From positions 23,708-87,707 of the forward strand of contig NZ_JAPTGB010000008.1 in NCBI RefSeq assembly GCF_026891975.1: a stretch of 64,000 nt of DNA, read 5' to 3'. This DNA is from Methanocorpusculum petauri. GTDB taxonomy: Archaea; Halobacteriota; Methanomicrobia; Methanomicrobiales; Methanocorpusculaceae. The translations under genes were made by a program, and so were the position numbers. Positions 17,228 to 26,656 of the stretch are shown one piece after another. Positions within the stretch are counted from its first letter, which is position 1. The number at the start of each line of letters is the position of its first letter. The notes below the pieces were generated by a model. The model was given only the letters and a program-made list of their open reading frames with translations. It was not told the origin of the DNA and made no database searches.

Positions 17228-18092
17228 CCTTCAGCCCCTCCGCAAGAGAATTCAGCATATCCATATAATGCACCGACAACGGATTAATCCGCACCGGCAC
17301 AATGCCCAGTCCCTCAGAAAGCACCATCGCCGTCCGCTCTCCGGACAATGGCTCGGTCACCATAATATGCACCCCTGCCGCCTTTGCCGAATCAACAATC
17401 TCCGCAAGCTCACGCGCCGCAGGCTCCTTTCCCTCACGGGCAATTACCAGTTGTGAGATATTATAATCCGCCGCAAGATAGCCAAACGACCCGTGCGTCG
17501 TCAGAAATGCTCTTGGCTCCATCGCATCCGCAGCAGCGGCCAGACGAGCATCCATAGCAGACAGCCCGGCACAAAACACATCCGCCCGCTCCGAAAACCG
17601 CTCCGTAAGCTCCGGATACCGTACTGCAAGCCCATCGCGCACTGCTTCCGTCATCAGAATCCCGTTTCGTGCCGAAATCCAGATATGCGGATCCGTCTCT
17701 CCCTCCTCACCGCCCGCCTCGGCAACCACCTGTACGCCCGTACCGGTCGCAACACGCGGCAGACCCGGCAATGCCTCTGCCACCTGATCCTCCAGCGGCA
17801 GAAATCCTTCCCCAAGCGTAAACCACATATCTGCCGCCGCAAACAAAGATACATCAGCAGGAGTCGGTTCATACGTATGCGGTGAAACTCCCTCCGGCAC
17901 AACCGAAAGAACAGTAAATCCGTCTCCGGCAACTGCGGAGACAATCTCCACCATCGGCGGAACCGTCACGAGCAGCACCGGCCCGTCTCCCTCTGCCGCA
18001 GGAGTTGAGATACAGCCCGCCGAAACTGCGGCGAACACAAGAACAACACTCAGAACAAAATATATTTTGAAAACGGCAGAACACCCCCGCAT
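17220..18092 (-). CDS. znuA: Metal-binding lipoprotein of ABC importer
   Basis: 290 residues from the ATG at 18092. An N-terminal signal (MRGCSAVFKIYFVLSVVLVF) ends in the lipobox VSAGC, so the mature protein is lipid-anchored. The cluster A-I fold shows its expected metal ligands: His in SPHTYEP, His in DPHIWIS, His in TTHGSFGYLAADY and Glu in IMVTEPL. There is no long His-rich loop, only GGEEGE, so Mn is possible as well as Zn. It is the first gene of the znuACB-order operon. An upstream in-frame start at 18140 would place 16 polar residues before the signal and is less likely. Confidence 0.9.
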   Translation of the reverse strand: MRGCSAVFKIYFVLSVVLVFAAVSAGCISTPAAEGDGPVLLVTVPPMVEIVSAVAGDGFTVLSVVPEGVSPHTYEPTPADVSLFAAADMWFTLGEGFLPLEDQVAEALPGLPRVATGTGVQVVAEAGGEEGETDPHIWISARNGILMTEAVRDGLAVRYPELTERFSERADVFCAGLSAMDARLAAAADAMEPRAFLTTHGSFGYLAADYNISQLVIAREGKEPAARELAEIVDSAKAAGVHIMVTEPLSGERTAMVLSEGLGIVPVRINPLSVHYMDMLNSLAEGLKDV

Positions 18093-18098
18093 GAATAA

Positions 18099-18150
18099 TG
18101 AATATTCAGTGTTTGAGATGCTAAAGATTTCGCCGATCAAAACTTTGATC
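18099..18150 (-). promoter_or_regulatory. Two palindromes upstream of znuA
   Basis: TGAATATTCA (18099-18108) is a perfect palindrome a few bases before the znuA ATG. GATCAAA-AC-TTTGATC (18135-18150) has perfect 7-bp arms about 43-58 bases before the ATG. Either could be the operator of a metal-dependent repressor. I cannot identify a convincing TATA box here. Confidence 0.4.
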
Positions 18151-18251
18151 CAAAAGTCTAAACTTGCTCATAATACCTGATCGGATTTTGATTGGATTAT
18201 TCGGAATACTTTCGCTTTGGCTACTCCGGGAAAAAAACCAAAGTCCACGTA

Positions 18252-18314
18252 TTTTTTATTCAGATATTTTTGATCCTGCAATTCGAGAGTTTTCAGATTA
18301 TGGGAACAAAGCCG
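18252..18314 (+). repeat. Dispersed intergenic repeat, copy B
   Basis: Same orientation as the copy at 3009-3071, beginning TTTTTTATTCAGAT, and about 78% identical by hand alignment. It lies between the znuA promoter and the 3' end of the MFS gene. The rest of the gap 18151-18355 holds no gene I can support. Confidence 0.6.
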
Positions 18315-18355
18315 CACTGATGAAAACTATCCCCTTGGGGAGGATGAAAGGAGAT

Positions 18356-19810
18356 TTACTCCCGTGCTGCAGTTTCCTCCCGAATAAAGATGCACAGTAT
18401 GAAAAGAACCACTGCAAGCACAACCGACACCATAAATGCCAGATCAAATCCATGACTGAGAATCACGGCAGCAATCTCTCCCGGCGGCTTTTCCGTGATA
18501 CCTGAATTGCGGACCGCAGTCATAATTCCGTGCAGAAAAATGATATTGTACACCGCAACACCGATCGTCATCGGTGCAAACCTCTCAAGACCCGTAAGAC
18601 TTGAAACCATTCCCTGTTTTGACGCAGGAGCCGCACCCATAATGAGTGTAGTAAGAGGCGTTGTCGTAAGACCGAGACCAAGACCAATAAGGGCGAGTGC
18701 CGAGACGATCACACCAAGACCCGTTACCGGAGTCAGGTGCGTCAGGAAGAAAAACCCGAGGGCAATCAGTGCAACGCCTGCCATTATAATGTACCGGATC
18801 TTTCCTTTCAGTTTTGCATAGATTAGTCCCGCAAGAATTCCGGTGATCATCATTCCAACCGACATGGCAGTGATGATGAGGCCGGAAAACGACACAGTAT
18901 AGCCATGAACATGCTCCAGATAGAACGGCAAAAGATAATTTGCGCCGGCGAACGTAAAAAACAGCATCGCGAACACAACATTGAGCACAACAAAAGATCT
19001 GCTTTTGAAAAGACTCAGATCAAGAAGAGGATCTGCATAATGCAGCTCGCGCCAGAGGAATCCCCCAATCCCCAGAATCGCAAGAACAAGCGACACAAGA
19101 ACAGGCCCGGAAGTCCAGCCAAGCGAGATGCCTTCGGAGAAAGTAAAGAGAAGTGCGGCAAGTCCTACGAAGACCAGAACAGCACCGGTACTGTCAAATC
19201 CTTTCAGGGATCTCTTGGCAGAGACCGAACTCGGAATAACCGCATATCCTAACATTACCGCAAAAATGCCGATGGGCACATTGATGAAAAAGATCCAGTG
19301 CCAGGACAGATACTCGGTCAGGTATCCGCCGAGTGTCGGACCAAGCGCCATACCAACTGCGGCAAACAGGACAACAAGCGACATCCCTTTTGCCCGCCGA
19401 TCACCCGGCAGATAATACGAGAGCATGGCAGGCGCGATCACGGTCATCATTGCCCCGCCCACTGCCTGCAGCACGCGGGAGGCAAGAAGCGTAGAGAACT
19501 GTCCCGTAAAGTCCGGCAGAAATCCGCAGGTAAACGATCCAATCGTAAAGAGGAAGAACCCGAACAGAAATATTTTCTTGAATCCGACCACATCGGATAC
19601 CTTCCCGATGATTAACAGACACCCGGCCATAACCAGCAGATAGATCGTCGAAACCCATGCAACGGAGGAAGAGGTGAGATTAAATGCCTCGGAAATGGTC
19701 GGCAGAGCAATGTTGACAATCGTCCCGTCAAGTGCCGACATAAAAGTTGCAAGCGATGCTGACAGGAGAATAAGTGTCAAGGTACGCCCGGAGGGAGTTT
19801 CACTCTGCAT
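18356..19810 (-). CDS. MFS drug exporter, DHA2 (14-helix) family
   Basis: 484 residues, about fourteen transmembrane helices. The start LSASLATFMSALDGTIVNIALPTI is the DHA2 motif with its helix-1 Asp. Motif A appears as GKVSDVVGFKKIF and motif C as GPTLGGYL. The family (EmrB/QacA-like) expels hydrophobic cations or other drugs in exchange for protons; the real substrate here is unknown. A TATA-like TTTTTTATC about 30 bases before the ATG (19836-19845) suggests a nearly leaderless mRNA. It is divergent from rpiA. Confidence 0.9.
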   Translation of the reverse strand: MQSETPSGRTLTLILLSASLATFMSALDGTIVNIALPTISEAFNLTSSSVAWVSTIYLLVMAGCLLIIGKVSDVVGFKKIFLFGFFLFTIGSFTCGFLPDFTGQFSTLLASRVLQAVGGAMMTVIAPAMLSYYLPGDRRAKGMSLVVLFAAVGMALGPTLGGYLTEYLSWHWIFFINVPIGIFAVMLGYAVIPSSVSAKRSLKGFDSTGAVLVFVGLAALLFTFSEGISLGWTSGPVLVSLVLAILGIGGFLWRELHYADPLLDLSLFKSRSFVVLNVVFAMLFFTFAGANYLLPFYLEHVHGYTVSFSGLIITAMSVGMMITGILAGLIYAKLKGKIRYIIMAGVALIALGFFFLTHLTPVTGLGVIVSALALIGLGLGLTTTPLTTLIMGAAPASKQGMVSSLTGLERFAPMTIGVAVYNIIFLHGIMTAVRNSGITEKPPGEIAAVILSHGFDLAFMVSVVLAVVLFILCIFIREETAARE

Positions 19811-19878
19811 AATGTAGAGTGTTACGAGGGAGTCAGATAAAAAATGTTGGTATCAGCCCCCGCCCTCCTCACCAAGTG

Positions 19879-19885
19879 CTTATAT
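19879..19885 (+). promoter_or_regulatory. TATA box of rpiA
   Basis: CTTATAT centred about 28 bases before the ATG at 19910. That spacing puts transcription start at or just before the start codon, consistent with a leaderless transcript and with the absence of a ribosome-binding site. Confidence 0.55.
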
Positions 19886-19909
19886 GCGAAGGCCGCATAC
19901 CGGTTTGGT

Positions 19910-20581
19910 ATGAGTGATCCTGTTGTTGCAGCGAAGAAAGATGCCGGCATTCGTGCGGCGAATATGGTAAAAGACGGGATGATTGTCGGTCTTGGAACCG
20001 GTTCAACCGTGTTTTTTGCAATGGAGCGGCTTGGCGAGCGGATAAAAACAGAAGGTCTCCGGATTCGTGGTGTGCCTACCTCAAACCAGACTGCCATGCG
20101 TGCGGAGGAGTATGGTATTCCGCTCACGACGCTGACTCTGCATCCGGTACTTGATATTGCCATTGACGGTGCGGATCAGGTTGATCCCGGAAAACGGATG
20201 ATCAAAGGCCGCGGTGCGGCACATCTGCGGGAAAAGGTTGTGGCGGATGCGGCAAAGCAGTTTGTTGTGGTGATCGATTCCGGTAAGGAAGTTGCGGGTC
20301 TTGATGCCGCCGTGCCCATTGAAGTTCTGCCGTTTGCCTGCGGCAGTGTGGCAGGCAAACTCCGGGAGCTTGGAGGTGATCCGGTTCTGCGCAACGGTGT
20401 GAAAAAGGACGGGCCGGTTATCTCCGATAACGGTAATTATGTGATGGACTGTGCGTTCGGTGCAATTGCCGACCCCGCAGCTCTTGAAGCAGCGATCAAC
20501 AATATCCCGGGTGTTCTGGGCAATGGCATTTTTGCTGCGATGACCGGAAAAACAGTTGTGATTGTCGGCGGCAGACACTGA
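19910..20581 (+). CDS. rpiA: Ribose-5-phosphate isomerase A
   Basis: 223 residues. Family blocks: VGLGTGSTVFFAMERLGER (phosphate-binding loop), GVPTSNQT, the catalytic region IDIAIDGADQVD-type (here DIAIDGADQVDPGKRMIKGRGAAHLREKVV), and NGNYVMDCAFG. It interconverts ribose-5-phosphate and ribulose-5-phosphate for nucleotide synthesis. I use the ATG at 19910 (MSDPVVAAKKDAG), which agrees with the TATA position; an in-frame ATG at 19844 would place the TATA box inside the gene. Confidence 0.95.
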   Translation: MSDPVVAAKKDAGIRAANMVKDGMIVGLGTGSTVFFAMERLGERIKTEGLRIRGVPTSNQTAMRAEEYGIPLTTLTLHPVLDIAIDGADQVDPGKRMIKGRGAAHLREKVVADAAKQFVVVIDSGKEVAGLDAAVPIEVLPFACGSVAGKLRELGGDPVLRNGVKKDGPVISDNGNYVMDCAFGAIADPAALEAAINNIPGVLGNGIFAAMTGKTVVIVGGRH

Positions 20582-20591
20582 CTTTCTTTTT

Positions 20592-21383
20592 TCAAATCTC
20601 CCGTATCCGTACCCGCAGTCCCGCGAGTTCCTTCCAGTATGTTTCCCGTTCCGTCTCCGGCGCAGTTCCCGCACAGAACACATCCTCAGGATCAAACAGC
20701 CGGCATACTCCGGCGAGTACTTCCGTGGTTGGATCCGTAACATACACCTGCCGGATGGTATAGCAGTCGGCAAGCTCTGCAAGGCGCGGCACAGCATCAG
20801 CGGAAAGAATCAGATCCCGCTGCACCTCTAAAACATCCTCAAGAAACGCATCCGGCACGTACCGGAGGAATCGTTTTCCGGAAAAATGTTCCAGATCAAT
20901 TTCATCGGGGGCATCGTCATACAGAAGCACATGTCCGGCGGCGCCATTATCCCGCATAACCCGGCACACCCGTGTGACTGCATCCGCAACCGCCCCGGAC
21001 GCCTCCTCCTCATCCTCAAAGTAACTGTCAGTAAGATGCAGGGCCTGCGGTGACGGAACCGCCCACCAGCACCCTTTCCGCATCTTTGCGACAATCCCGC
21101 AATCCGCAGCAATATCCGCAGACACTATATCGAACTCTCCTGAAATCAGCTGATCGGAAACATTCGGAAACGCTGCCAAAATCCGATCACAATACCACAT
21201 CCCGCCTGCTGCCGGAAACCAGACCTCCGGCCCCTGAGACCTGAGCGTCTCCTCCACCCCCCATGTGATCAGGTCTGCGGCGGTTCCGGCATGATGCCGT
21301 ATCCAGTCGCCGAGCTCCTCTGCCGCAGGTGCCAGAGGTTTCGCCGACCCGAGGCTTCTTATCCGAAACGACAGTTCACGCAT
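20592..21383 (-). CDS. Conserved-looking hypothetical protein, acidic
   Basis: 263 residues, no signal peptide or membrane helix. I recognise no family. The composition is acidic (EDEEEASG around residue 125, LLYDDAPDEIDLEHF). The middle contains many Trp and Tyr (GGMWYCDRI, GCWWAVPSPQ), and hydrophobic spacing suggests an alpha/beta fold. It ends 10 bases from rpiA, converging with it, and is divergent from metG. Codon use fits a real gene, and no long competing frame covers this stretch. Confidence 0.65.
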   Translation of the reverse strand: MRELSFRIRSLGSAKPLAPAAEELGDWIRHHAGTAADLITWGVEETLRSQGPEVWFPAAGGMWYCDRILAAFPNVSDQLISGEFDIVSADIAADCGIVAKMRKGCWWAVPSPQALHLTDSYFEDEEEASGAVADAVTRVCRVMRDNGAAGHVLLYDDAPDEIDLEHFSGKRFLRYVPDAFLEDVLEVQRDLILSADAVPRLAELADCYTIRQVYVTDPTTEVLAGVCRLFDPEDVFCAGTAPETERETYWKELAGLRVRIREI

Positions 21384-21480
21384 CAATATTCACTATTGAG
21401 CAGATGTGTATTGAACCTATGGAATGTATGAACTCCCCTTACAAACCCTAATACCTCATCCATGCCAAATACTAACCACT

Positions 21481-23508
21481 ATGACCAATAAGCCGACAGT
21501 CGTCACCTGTGGTCTTCCCTATACCAACGGTCTGTGCCACCTTGGCCACCTGAGAACCTACATTCCCGGCGACTTCTATGTCCGCTACCTGCGGCGGCTT
21601 GGCGATGACATCGTCTTTATCTGCGGCTCCGACAATCACGGAACCCCGATTGTCGTCACTGCAGAGGCCGAACATACCACCCCGCGTGCCGTCTCCGAAT
21701 ATTATCATGCGCACTTCGACGAAGTCTTTAACGAAATGGGAATCCATTTCGACCGGTTTGGCATGACCGATGATCCGACAAACCACCGCCGGACCACCTC
21801 CATCATCGAAACCCTGATCGAAAAAGGCTACGTCTACGAAAAAACCATCCAGCAGAGCTACTGCCCAAACTGCAAACGATTCCTTCCCGACCGGTATGTA
21901 GAAGGAACCTGTCCTTACTGCGGCAAACATGCCCGCGGCGACGAATGCGACCAGGGCTGCGGCAGACACCTGGAACCCGGAGAAATCCTTGACCCCGTCT
22001 GTGCCACCTGTGGAACAAAAGCCGAACTCCGCGAACAGAAACACTACTACTTCAAACTCAGCGGATTCCGCGACTACCTCCTGGAATATCTCCCGACACT
22101 CGGCGGAACCATTAATGCCCGCAACTATGCCATCGGCTGGGTCGAAAACGAACTGAAAGACTGGTGCATTACCAGAATGATGGACTGGGGCGTTGCCTTT
22201 CCGGGTAAAGACGCAGAGGGTCTTGTCACCTATGTGTGGGTTGATGCGCCGATCGGCTACATCGCTTTCACCGAAGAATGGGCCAGGGCCGCAGGCAGCA
22301 GCTGGCAGAAATACTGGTGCGACGGCGACCGCGTACACTTCATCGGGTCCGACATCATCTACCACCACTGTGTGTTTTGGCCCGCAATGCTGCACGGTGC
22401 AGGCTACCAGCCCCCGTCGGCGGTTGTCGCAAGCGGTATGGTTACGATTGACGGCCAGAAGTTCTCCAAATCCCGCGGAAATGTAGTCTGGACAAAGGAA
22501 GACTATCTGGATAAAGGACTCCCGGCGGATTATCTGCGGTACTATCTCCTTGCCTACACCAGCCATACCCGTGAGCTTGACTTCTCGTGGAAAGAGTTCC
22601 AGGCACGCATCAACAACGAACTCGTGAACACGTTCGGCAACTTCGCAAACCGCAGCATGACGCTGGTCTGGACAAAACTCGGCGGGGTACCGGAGGTCCC
22701 TGTCGGACAGGAGATCTTTGATGAAATTACAAAGACACTTTGCTCTGTCGAGGAGTCGGTACGCGCATTTGAGTTCAAGGCAGCAGTTGACGGCATCCTG
22801 CTCCTGGCAGGCTACGGCAACAGCTACATCTCCAACGCCGCTCCGTGGAAACTGATCAAAGAAAACCCCGCCGCCGCCGCACAGGTGTTGAAGAACTGCC
22901 TGCAGATCGTCAAAGCCTGTGCTCTTCTGATACAACCGGTAATGCCTGAATCAGCCCAGAAACTGTGGGAGATGCTCGGCTACACAGATAAGATTGAAGA
23001 CCACCCGATCGCAGATGCACTTGTTCCGTTTGAGAACAGGACACTTGGCGAAGTAAAACCGCTGTTTGCAAGAATCGAGGATAAACAGCGCGAAGAGCTT
23101 GAGGCAACCCTTGCAAAGCGCGCTCTTGAAGCACAGAAAAAAGCTGCAGGAAAAAATACCATGGAAGCAGAAATTGATCCGTTCTTAGAGGATATTGTAA
23201 CGATTGACGACGTGGCAAAACTGGACTTCCGTGTAGGTCTGGTGGTAAAGGCAGAAAAGGTCCCGAAGACCGAAAAACTTCTGCGGTTACAGGTGGATGT
23301 CGGAAAAGAGGTTCGTCAGATCATCTCCAGTATCGCGCTTGACTACACACCCGAAGAGATGGTCGGCAAGAAAATTGTCGTGATTGTGAATCTTAAACCC
23401 GCAAAATTCCGGGGCGAGGAAAGCAACGGTATGCTGTTTGCCGCAGGTGAACCTGCCTCGCTTCTGATCCCGCTGCGTGACGTTGCACCCGGGACGCGCG
23501 TGCACTAA
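21481..23508 (+). CDS. metG: Methionyl-tRNA synthetase
   Basis: 675 residues. HIGH-type motif HLGHL near residue 20, zinc-knuckle cysteines CPNC, CPYC and two further Cys pairs between about 128 and 180, and the KMSKS-type loop KFSKS near 326. The anticodon-binding helical domain is followed, from about 565, by an EMAP/tRNA-binding OB domain (LDFRVGLVVKAEKVPKTEKLLRLQVDVG), fused as in many archaea. The ATG at 21481 gives the usual MTNKPTVVTCGLPYTNG start; an upstream frame adds 19 residues of no likeness to the family. It charges tRNA-Met and initiator tRNA. Confidence 0.97.
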   Translation: MTNKPTVVTCGLPYTNGLCHLGHLRTYIPGDFYVRYLRRLGDDIVFICGSDNHGTPIVVTAEAEHTTPRAVSEYYHAHFDEVFNEMGIHFDRFGMTDDPTNHRRTTSIIETLIEKGYVYEKTIQQSYCPNCKRFLPDRYVEGTCPYCGKHARGDECDQGCGRHLEPGEILDPVCATCGTKAELREQKHYYFKLSGFRDYLLEYLPTLGGTINARNYAIGWVENELKDWCITRMMDWGVAFPGKDAEGLVTYVWVDAPIGYIAFTEEWARAAGSSWQKYWCDGDRVHFIGSDIIYHHCVFWPAMLHGAGYQPPSAVVASGMVTIDGQKFSKSRGNVVWTKEDYLDKGLPADYLRYYLLAYTSHTRELDFSWKEFQARINNELVNTFGNFANRSMTLVWTKLGGVPEVPVGQEIFDEITKTLCSVEESVRAFEFKAAVDGILLLAGYGNSYISNAAPWKLIKENPAAAAQVLKNCLQIVKACALLIQPVMPESAQKLWEMLGYTDKIEDHPIADALVPFENRTLGEVKPLFARIEDKQREELEATLAKRALEAQKKAAGKNTMEAEIDPFLEDIVTIDDVAKLDFRVGLVVKAEKVPKTEKLLRLQVDVGKEVRQIISSIALDYTPEEMVGKKIVVIVNLKPAKFRGEESNGMLFAAGEPASLLIPLRDVAPGTRVH

Positions 23509-23612
23509 AAAATCCATCTTTCTTTTTTGTGTGAATCTTTCCTGAAAATCCCGATCCATACGGGAAAAGCTGTATTGCCACGCTGAAAAACCCGTGAAAA
23601 AAAGGATATAAT

Positions 23613-25226
23613 TTAGAGCAGAACGGACAGATCCAGCTCAAACGCCGCGACCGGATGCTCAAGACCGAACGCGACCAGCACATCGGGGCTGATCTCACCG
23701 AACACGCCGACCTTCTTTCCTGCAACATACACGTCGCCGCGTCTGCCGTCGAGGAACGCCGGGTCCTCTGACGCCCGGACCTCATACGGCAGTGCCGCCA
23801 TACGGCAGAACGCATCCACCACCGCATAAATCTCGGAAAAGTCCGCCGCAGTGTGAATCGAAGCTGCCGCCATCTTCGGATACGTCACCAGATTCTCCAC
23901 CACATCCCCGCAGGCAAAAATTTTCTGCGGCAACTCGCGGGAACGGTTCAGAGACAGAGAATCCATCAGCATCGGCAGAATATCCGTCCGGATAATAGTC
24001 TGATCCTCACTGATCGGATGCAGCACATGCAGAGCCGCAGAATTCTCCGGGCGGTTCATCAGCGCATACGACACCTTCTCACTCGTCAGGGTAAACGGTG
24101 TGTTCTCAATATAGGACATACCAACCATGATACTGCGCACAAGACTGTAAATCTCCTGCACCGGATGCGGTTTGCCTACCGTAAACGTCGGCGGCAGGCT
24201 TGCCGGAATCGTATCGTAGCCGTAGGCAATTGCAACATCCTCATAGATGTCATGATCATGCATGATGTCTGCACGGTAACAGGGAATCGTCACACGAACG
24301 TGATCCGCATCAACAACCTCTGCACCGAACCGCATCCGCTCAAGAAGACGCTTCATCTCCTCCGCAGTAATCGCAATACCCACCAGGGCATTGCATGCCG
24401 CAACCGAAACGGTCCGCTCTGTTGGTGCAAGCGTCGGCGTTGCGGTACCGTCCACATCCACTGACTCAACCGTAGCCCCCATCTCCACCATTGCCGTACA
24501 GATAATGTTGACCGCAACCATCACTGCACGCGGCTCAATACCGGTTACATCCAGCAGAATATTTCTCGTATTCTCCGTGACGCGGGTCAGCTCGCCGTTG
24601 ATGATCGGCGGAAACGAACAGACCCTGCCCTTTGCATCATGGATCAGCGGGAACAGTGGGAAGTCTTCCACAATCTTCGCATAGGCCCTGCCTTTCGGAT
24701 GCTCAGCAAGAATCTGATCCATCGTCATCGGCACATCATAATCCAGCGGCACAAACATCGTTGACCGCTCGGCTGCAATATAGGAGAACGGTCCCTCGAT
24801 CGTATCGAGATCATGCACACCGATCGCAACCTTCTTGCGGCCGCGACCGACTGCCCAGTGCAGCGACTCCTGCAGTCCCATCAGCGACTCAATCATCGCA
24901 TTGTCCATCCGCACATTACGGATCACCGCAGACCCGAGATAGGGACGGATACCGGCAAGTCTTGGATCGACGGTGAAAGAGATTCCGGACGGTTTCACCG
25001 CATAGGTCGGAAGACCCGTCTCAATGCCGAGGTATCCCCGCATCGCCCGCGCCGTACCTTCCGCACTGTAGAGATCGGGGCGGTTCGGGAAGAACTGTAC
25101 ATCCGTCTGATCCTCCTCCTCGCGTTCCACTTCAGACCCCATCATCGGCAGATTCTCGCGGATCGTCCTGATATCCGTCTTCGTCAGCTGTTCCAGATAC
25201 GCATTATTGAGTTTTACCACCGGCAT
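23613..25226 (-). CDS. pheT: Phenylalanyl-tRNA synthetase beta subunit
   Basis: 537 residues, the short archaeal/eukaryotic type, without the bacterial N-terminal EMAP and C-terminal anticodon domains. Visible blocks: the B1-like start [14 protein letters not shown], the B3/B4 editing region ([25 protein letters not shown]), the B5 DNA-binding-like domain ([22 protein letters not shown]) and a C-terminal catalytic-like core. It is the last gene of the endA-trpS-pheS-pheT run and starts two bases after pheS. Its 3' end converges with metG across about 100 bases with T-rich runs. Confidence 0.96.
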   Translation of the reverse strand: MPVVKLNNAYLEQLTKTDIRTIRENLPMMGSEVEREEEDQTDVQFFPNRPDLYSAEGTARAMRGYLGIETGLPTYAVKPSGISFTVDPRLAGIRPYLGSAVIRNVRMDNAMIESLMGLQESLHWAVGRGRKKVAIGVHDLDTIEGPFSYIAAERSTMFVPLDYDVPMTMDQILAEHPKGRAYAKIVEDFPLFPLIHDAKGRVCSFPPIINGELTRVTENTRNILLDVTGIEPRAVMVAVNIICTAMVEMGATVESVDVDGTATPTLAPTERTVSVAACNALVGIAITAEEMKRLLERMRFGAEVVDADHVRVTIPCYRADIMHDHDIYEDVAIAYGYDTIPASLPPTFTVGKPHPVQEIYSLVRSIMVGMSYIENTPFTLTSEKVSYALMNRPENSAALHVLHPISEDQTIIRTDILPMLMDSLSLNRSRELPQKIFACGDVVENLVTYPKMAAASIHTAADFSEIYAVVDAFCRMAALPYEVRASEDPAFLDGRRGDVYVAGKKVGVFGEISPDVLVAFGLEHPVAAFELDLSVLL

Positions 25227-25228
25227 AA

Positions 25229-26653
25229 TTACACCCTCCTGACCGGACTCGCCCGAATCCAGTCAATATCGCTCCGGTAGAGCTGACGGAGATCCTTCAG
25301 GCCCATCCGCAGCATTGAAACACGGGACACCCCGAGTCCCCAGGCAAGAACCGGACAATCAATACCCCACGGCTCGGTAACCTCCTTGCGGAACACACCC
25401 GCACCGCCCAGCTCCACCCAGCCGAGTCCGTCAACCCAGACCTCCGGTTCCACCGACGGTTCAGTATAAGGGAAGTAACCGGGCCGGAACCGCACCGACT
25501 CAAAGCCCATTCTTCCAAAGAACTCCTTGAAAAATCCGAGTAGATGACCGAATGTCAGATCTTTGTCCATCACAATTCCTTCCAGCTGCTCAAACTCCGG
25601 CAGATGGGTCGGATCAATCGTCTCCCGGCGATAGACACGGGAGATAGAGAACGCCTTCACCGGCGGGTTCGGATTCTTCGCCAGATGCTGAATGGAAAGC
25701 GACGTACTGTGCGTCCGCAGAACACATTTGCGGGCAATCTCCGGACTCCACTCACCGCCCCATCCGGTTGAACCGGTATCTCCGCCGGTCATATGGATGT
25801 CGCGGATCTTCTCCCAACCGTCCGGCAGATCGATCTCCTCTGCGAGATGAAACGTGTCCTGCATCTCACGGGCAGGATGATCCTGCGGCTGATACAGGGA
25901 ATCAAAGTTCCAGAATGCATTCTGCACAATCGATCCGTGGAACTCCGTAAATCCCATCTCGAACAGCAGTGCACGAATTTCATCAAGGATCTGCTGGTTC
26001 GGGTGCACCCGTCCGCCGTAAATTCTCTTCGGCAGCTTGTCCACACTGTAACGGCGCAGCGGCAAACTCTTCCACTCGCCGGAAAGAATCTGTTCGCGGG
26101 AAAGCGTTCCGACCTCTTCACGAAGATCAAGACCCGCCGCAGCAACCTCCGCACCCGCAGGCGTGAGGGAGATGTTCCACGACACCGTCTCCGTGACCTC
26201 GGCAAGACCGCGTTTCACCAGCTCTTTGCATCCCGCCGTCCCGGCGATCGGATTTCTCAGCGCAGCTTCATCCTCGCCCTCCGGCACATTCTCATTCGCC
26301 GTGACGATACCTTTGTCGATGGTAATCCAGTTCTTTTTCCGCAGCCAGCCGATCGCAATCTTCGATAACGGATGCTTTGTCAGCTCCCCCATCGGGGTAG
26401 GGCCCTGCATACTCGCAAGAACCTGCCGCTCGGGAAGACCCTCGGCTGCATACTTTTTTCCTTCCTCGGTCAGAACCACTGTCTCTGCAACGTTCTTTTC
26501 AAGTGCTGCAAGACCGCGGTCGGCGCAGAGATGCGCCCACTGTACCACGGCATCCGTCGGCGCACTCAACTTTTCTGCAAGTGCTGCTGCGTCCGCGGAC
26601 TTCATCTCCGCAAGACTTGCAAGCACGCGCTTTTCGTTTATTGTCAGATCCAT
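25229..26653 (-). CDS. pheS: Phenylalanyl-tRNA synthetase alpha subunit
   Basis: 474 residues. The N-terminal 190 residues are winged-helix-like domains ([18 protein letters not shown]..., [19 protein letters not shown]). The class II catalytic core begins near 210 ([22 protein letters not shown]). Motif 2 is [25 protein letters not shown]; motif 3 is [15 protein letters not shown], followed by [13 protein letters not shown]. It pairs with PheT to charge tRNA-Phe. Three bases separate it from trpS. Confidence 0.97.
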   Translation of the reverse strand: MDLTINEKRVLASLAEMKSADAAALAEKLSAPTDAVVQWAHLCADRGLAALEKNVAETVVLTEEGKKYAAEGLPERQVLASMQGPTPMGELTKHPLSKIAIGWLRKKNWITIDKGIVTANENVPEGEDEAALRNPIAGTAGCKELVKRGLAEVTETVSWNISLTPAGAEVAAAGLDLREEVGTLSREQILSGEWKSLPLRRYSVDKLPKRIYGGRVHPNQQILDEIRALLFEMGFTEFHGSIVQNAFWNFDSLYQPQDHPAREMQDTFHLAEEIDLPDGWEKIRDIHMTGGDTGSTGWGGEWSPEIARKCVLRTHSTSLSIQHLAKNPNPPVKAFSISRVYRRETIDPTHLPEFEQLEGIVMDKDLTFGHLLGFFKEFFGRMGFESVRFRPGYFPYTEPSVEPEVWVDGLGWVELGGAGVFRKEVTEPWGIDCPVLAWGLGVSRVSMLRMGLKDLRQLYRSDIDWIRASPVRRV

Positions 26654-26656
26654 CGT

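Noticed and set aside
18335..18346. TCCCCTTGGGGA as a terminator
   Set aside because: The loop would be only two bases, too tight for a stable hairpin, and no T-run follows.
18164..18505. 113-residue frame over repeat copy B
   Set aside because: It runs antisense into the end of the MFS gene and shares only the repeat-derived peptide with the other copy.
21472..22935. Very long antisense frame (about 487 residues) opposite metG
   Set aside because: It is a by-product of metG codon use; metG has every family motif. The same applies to other long antisense frames, for example 9452-10735 and 1460-2080.
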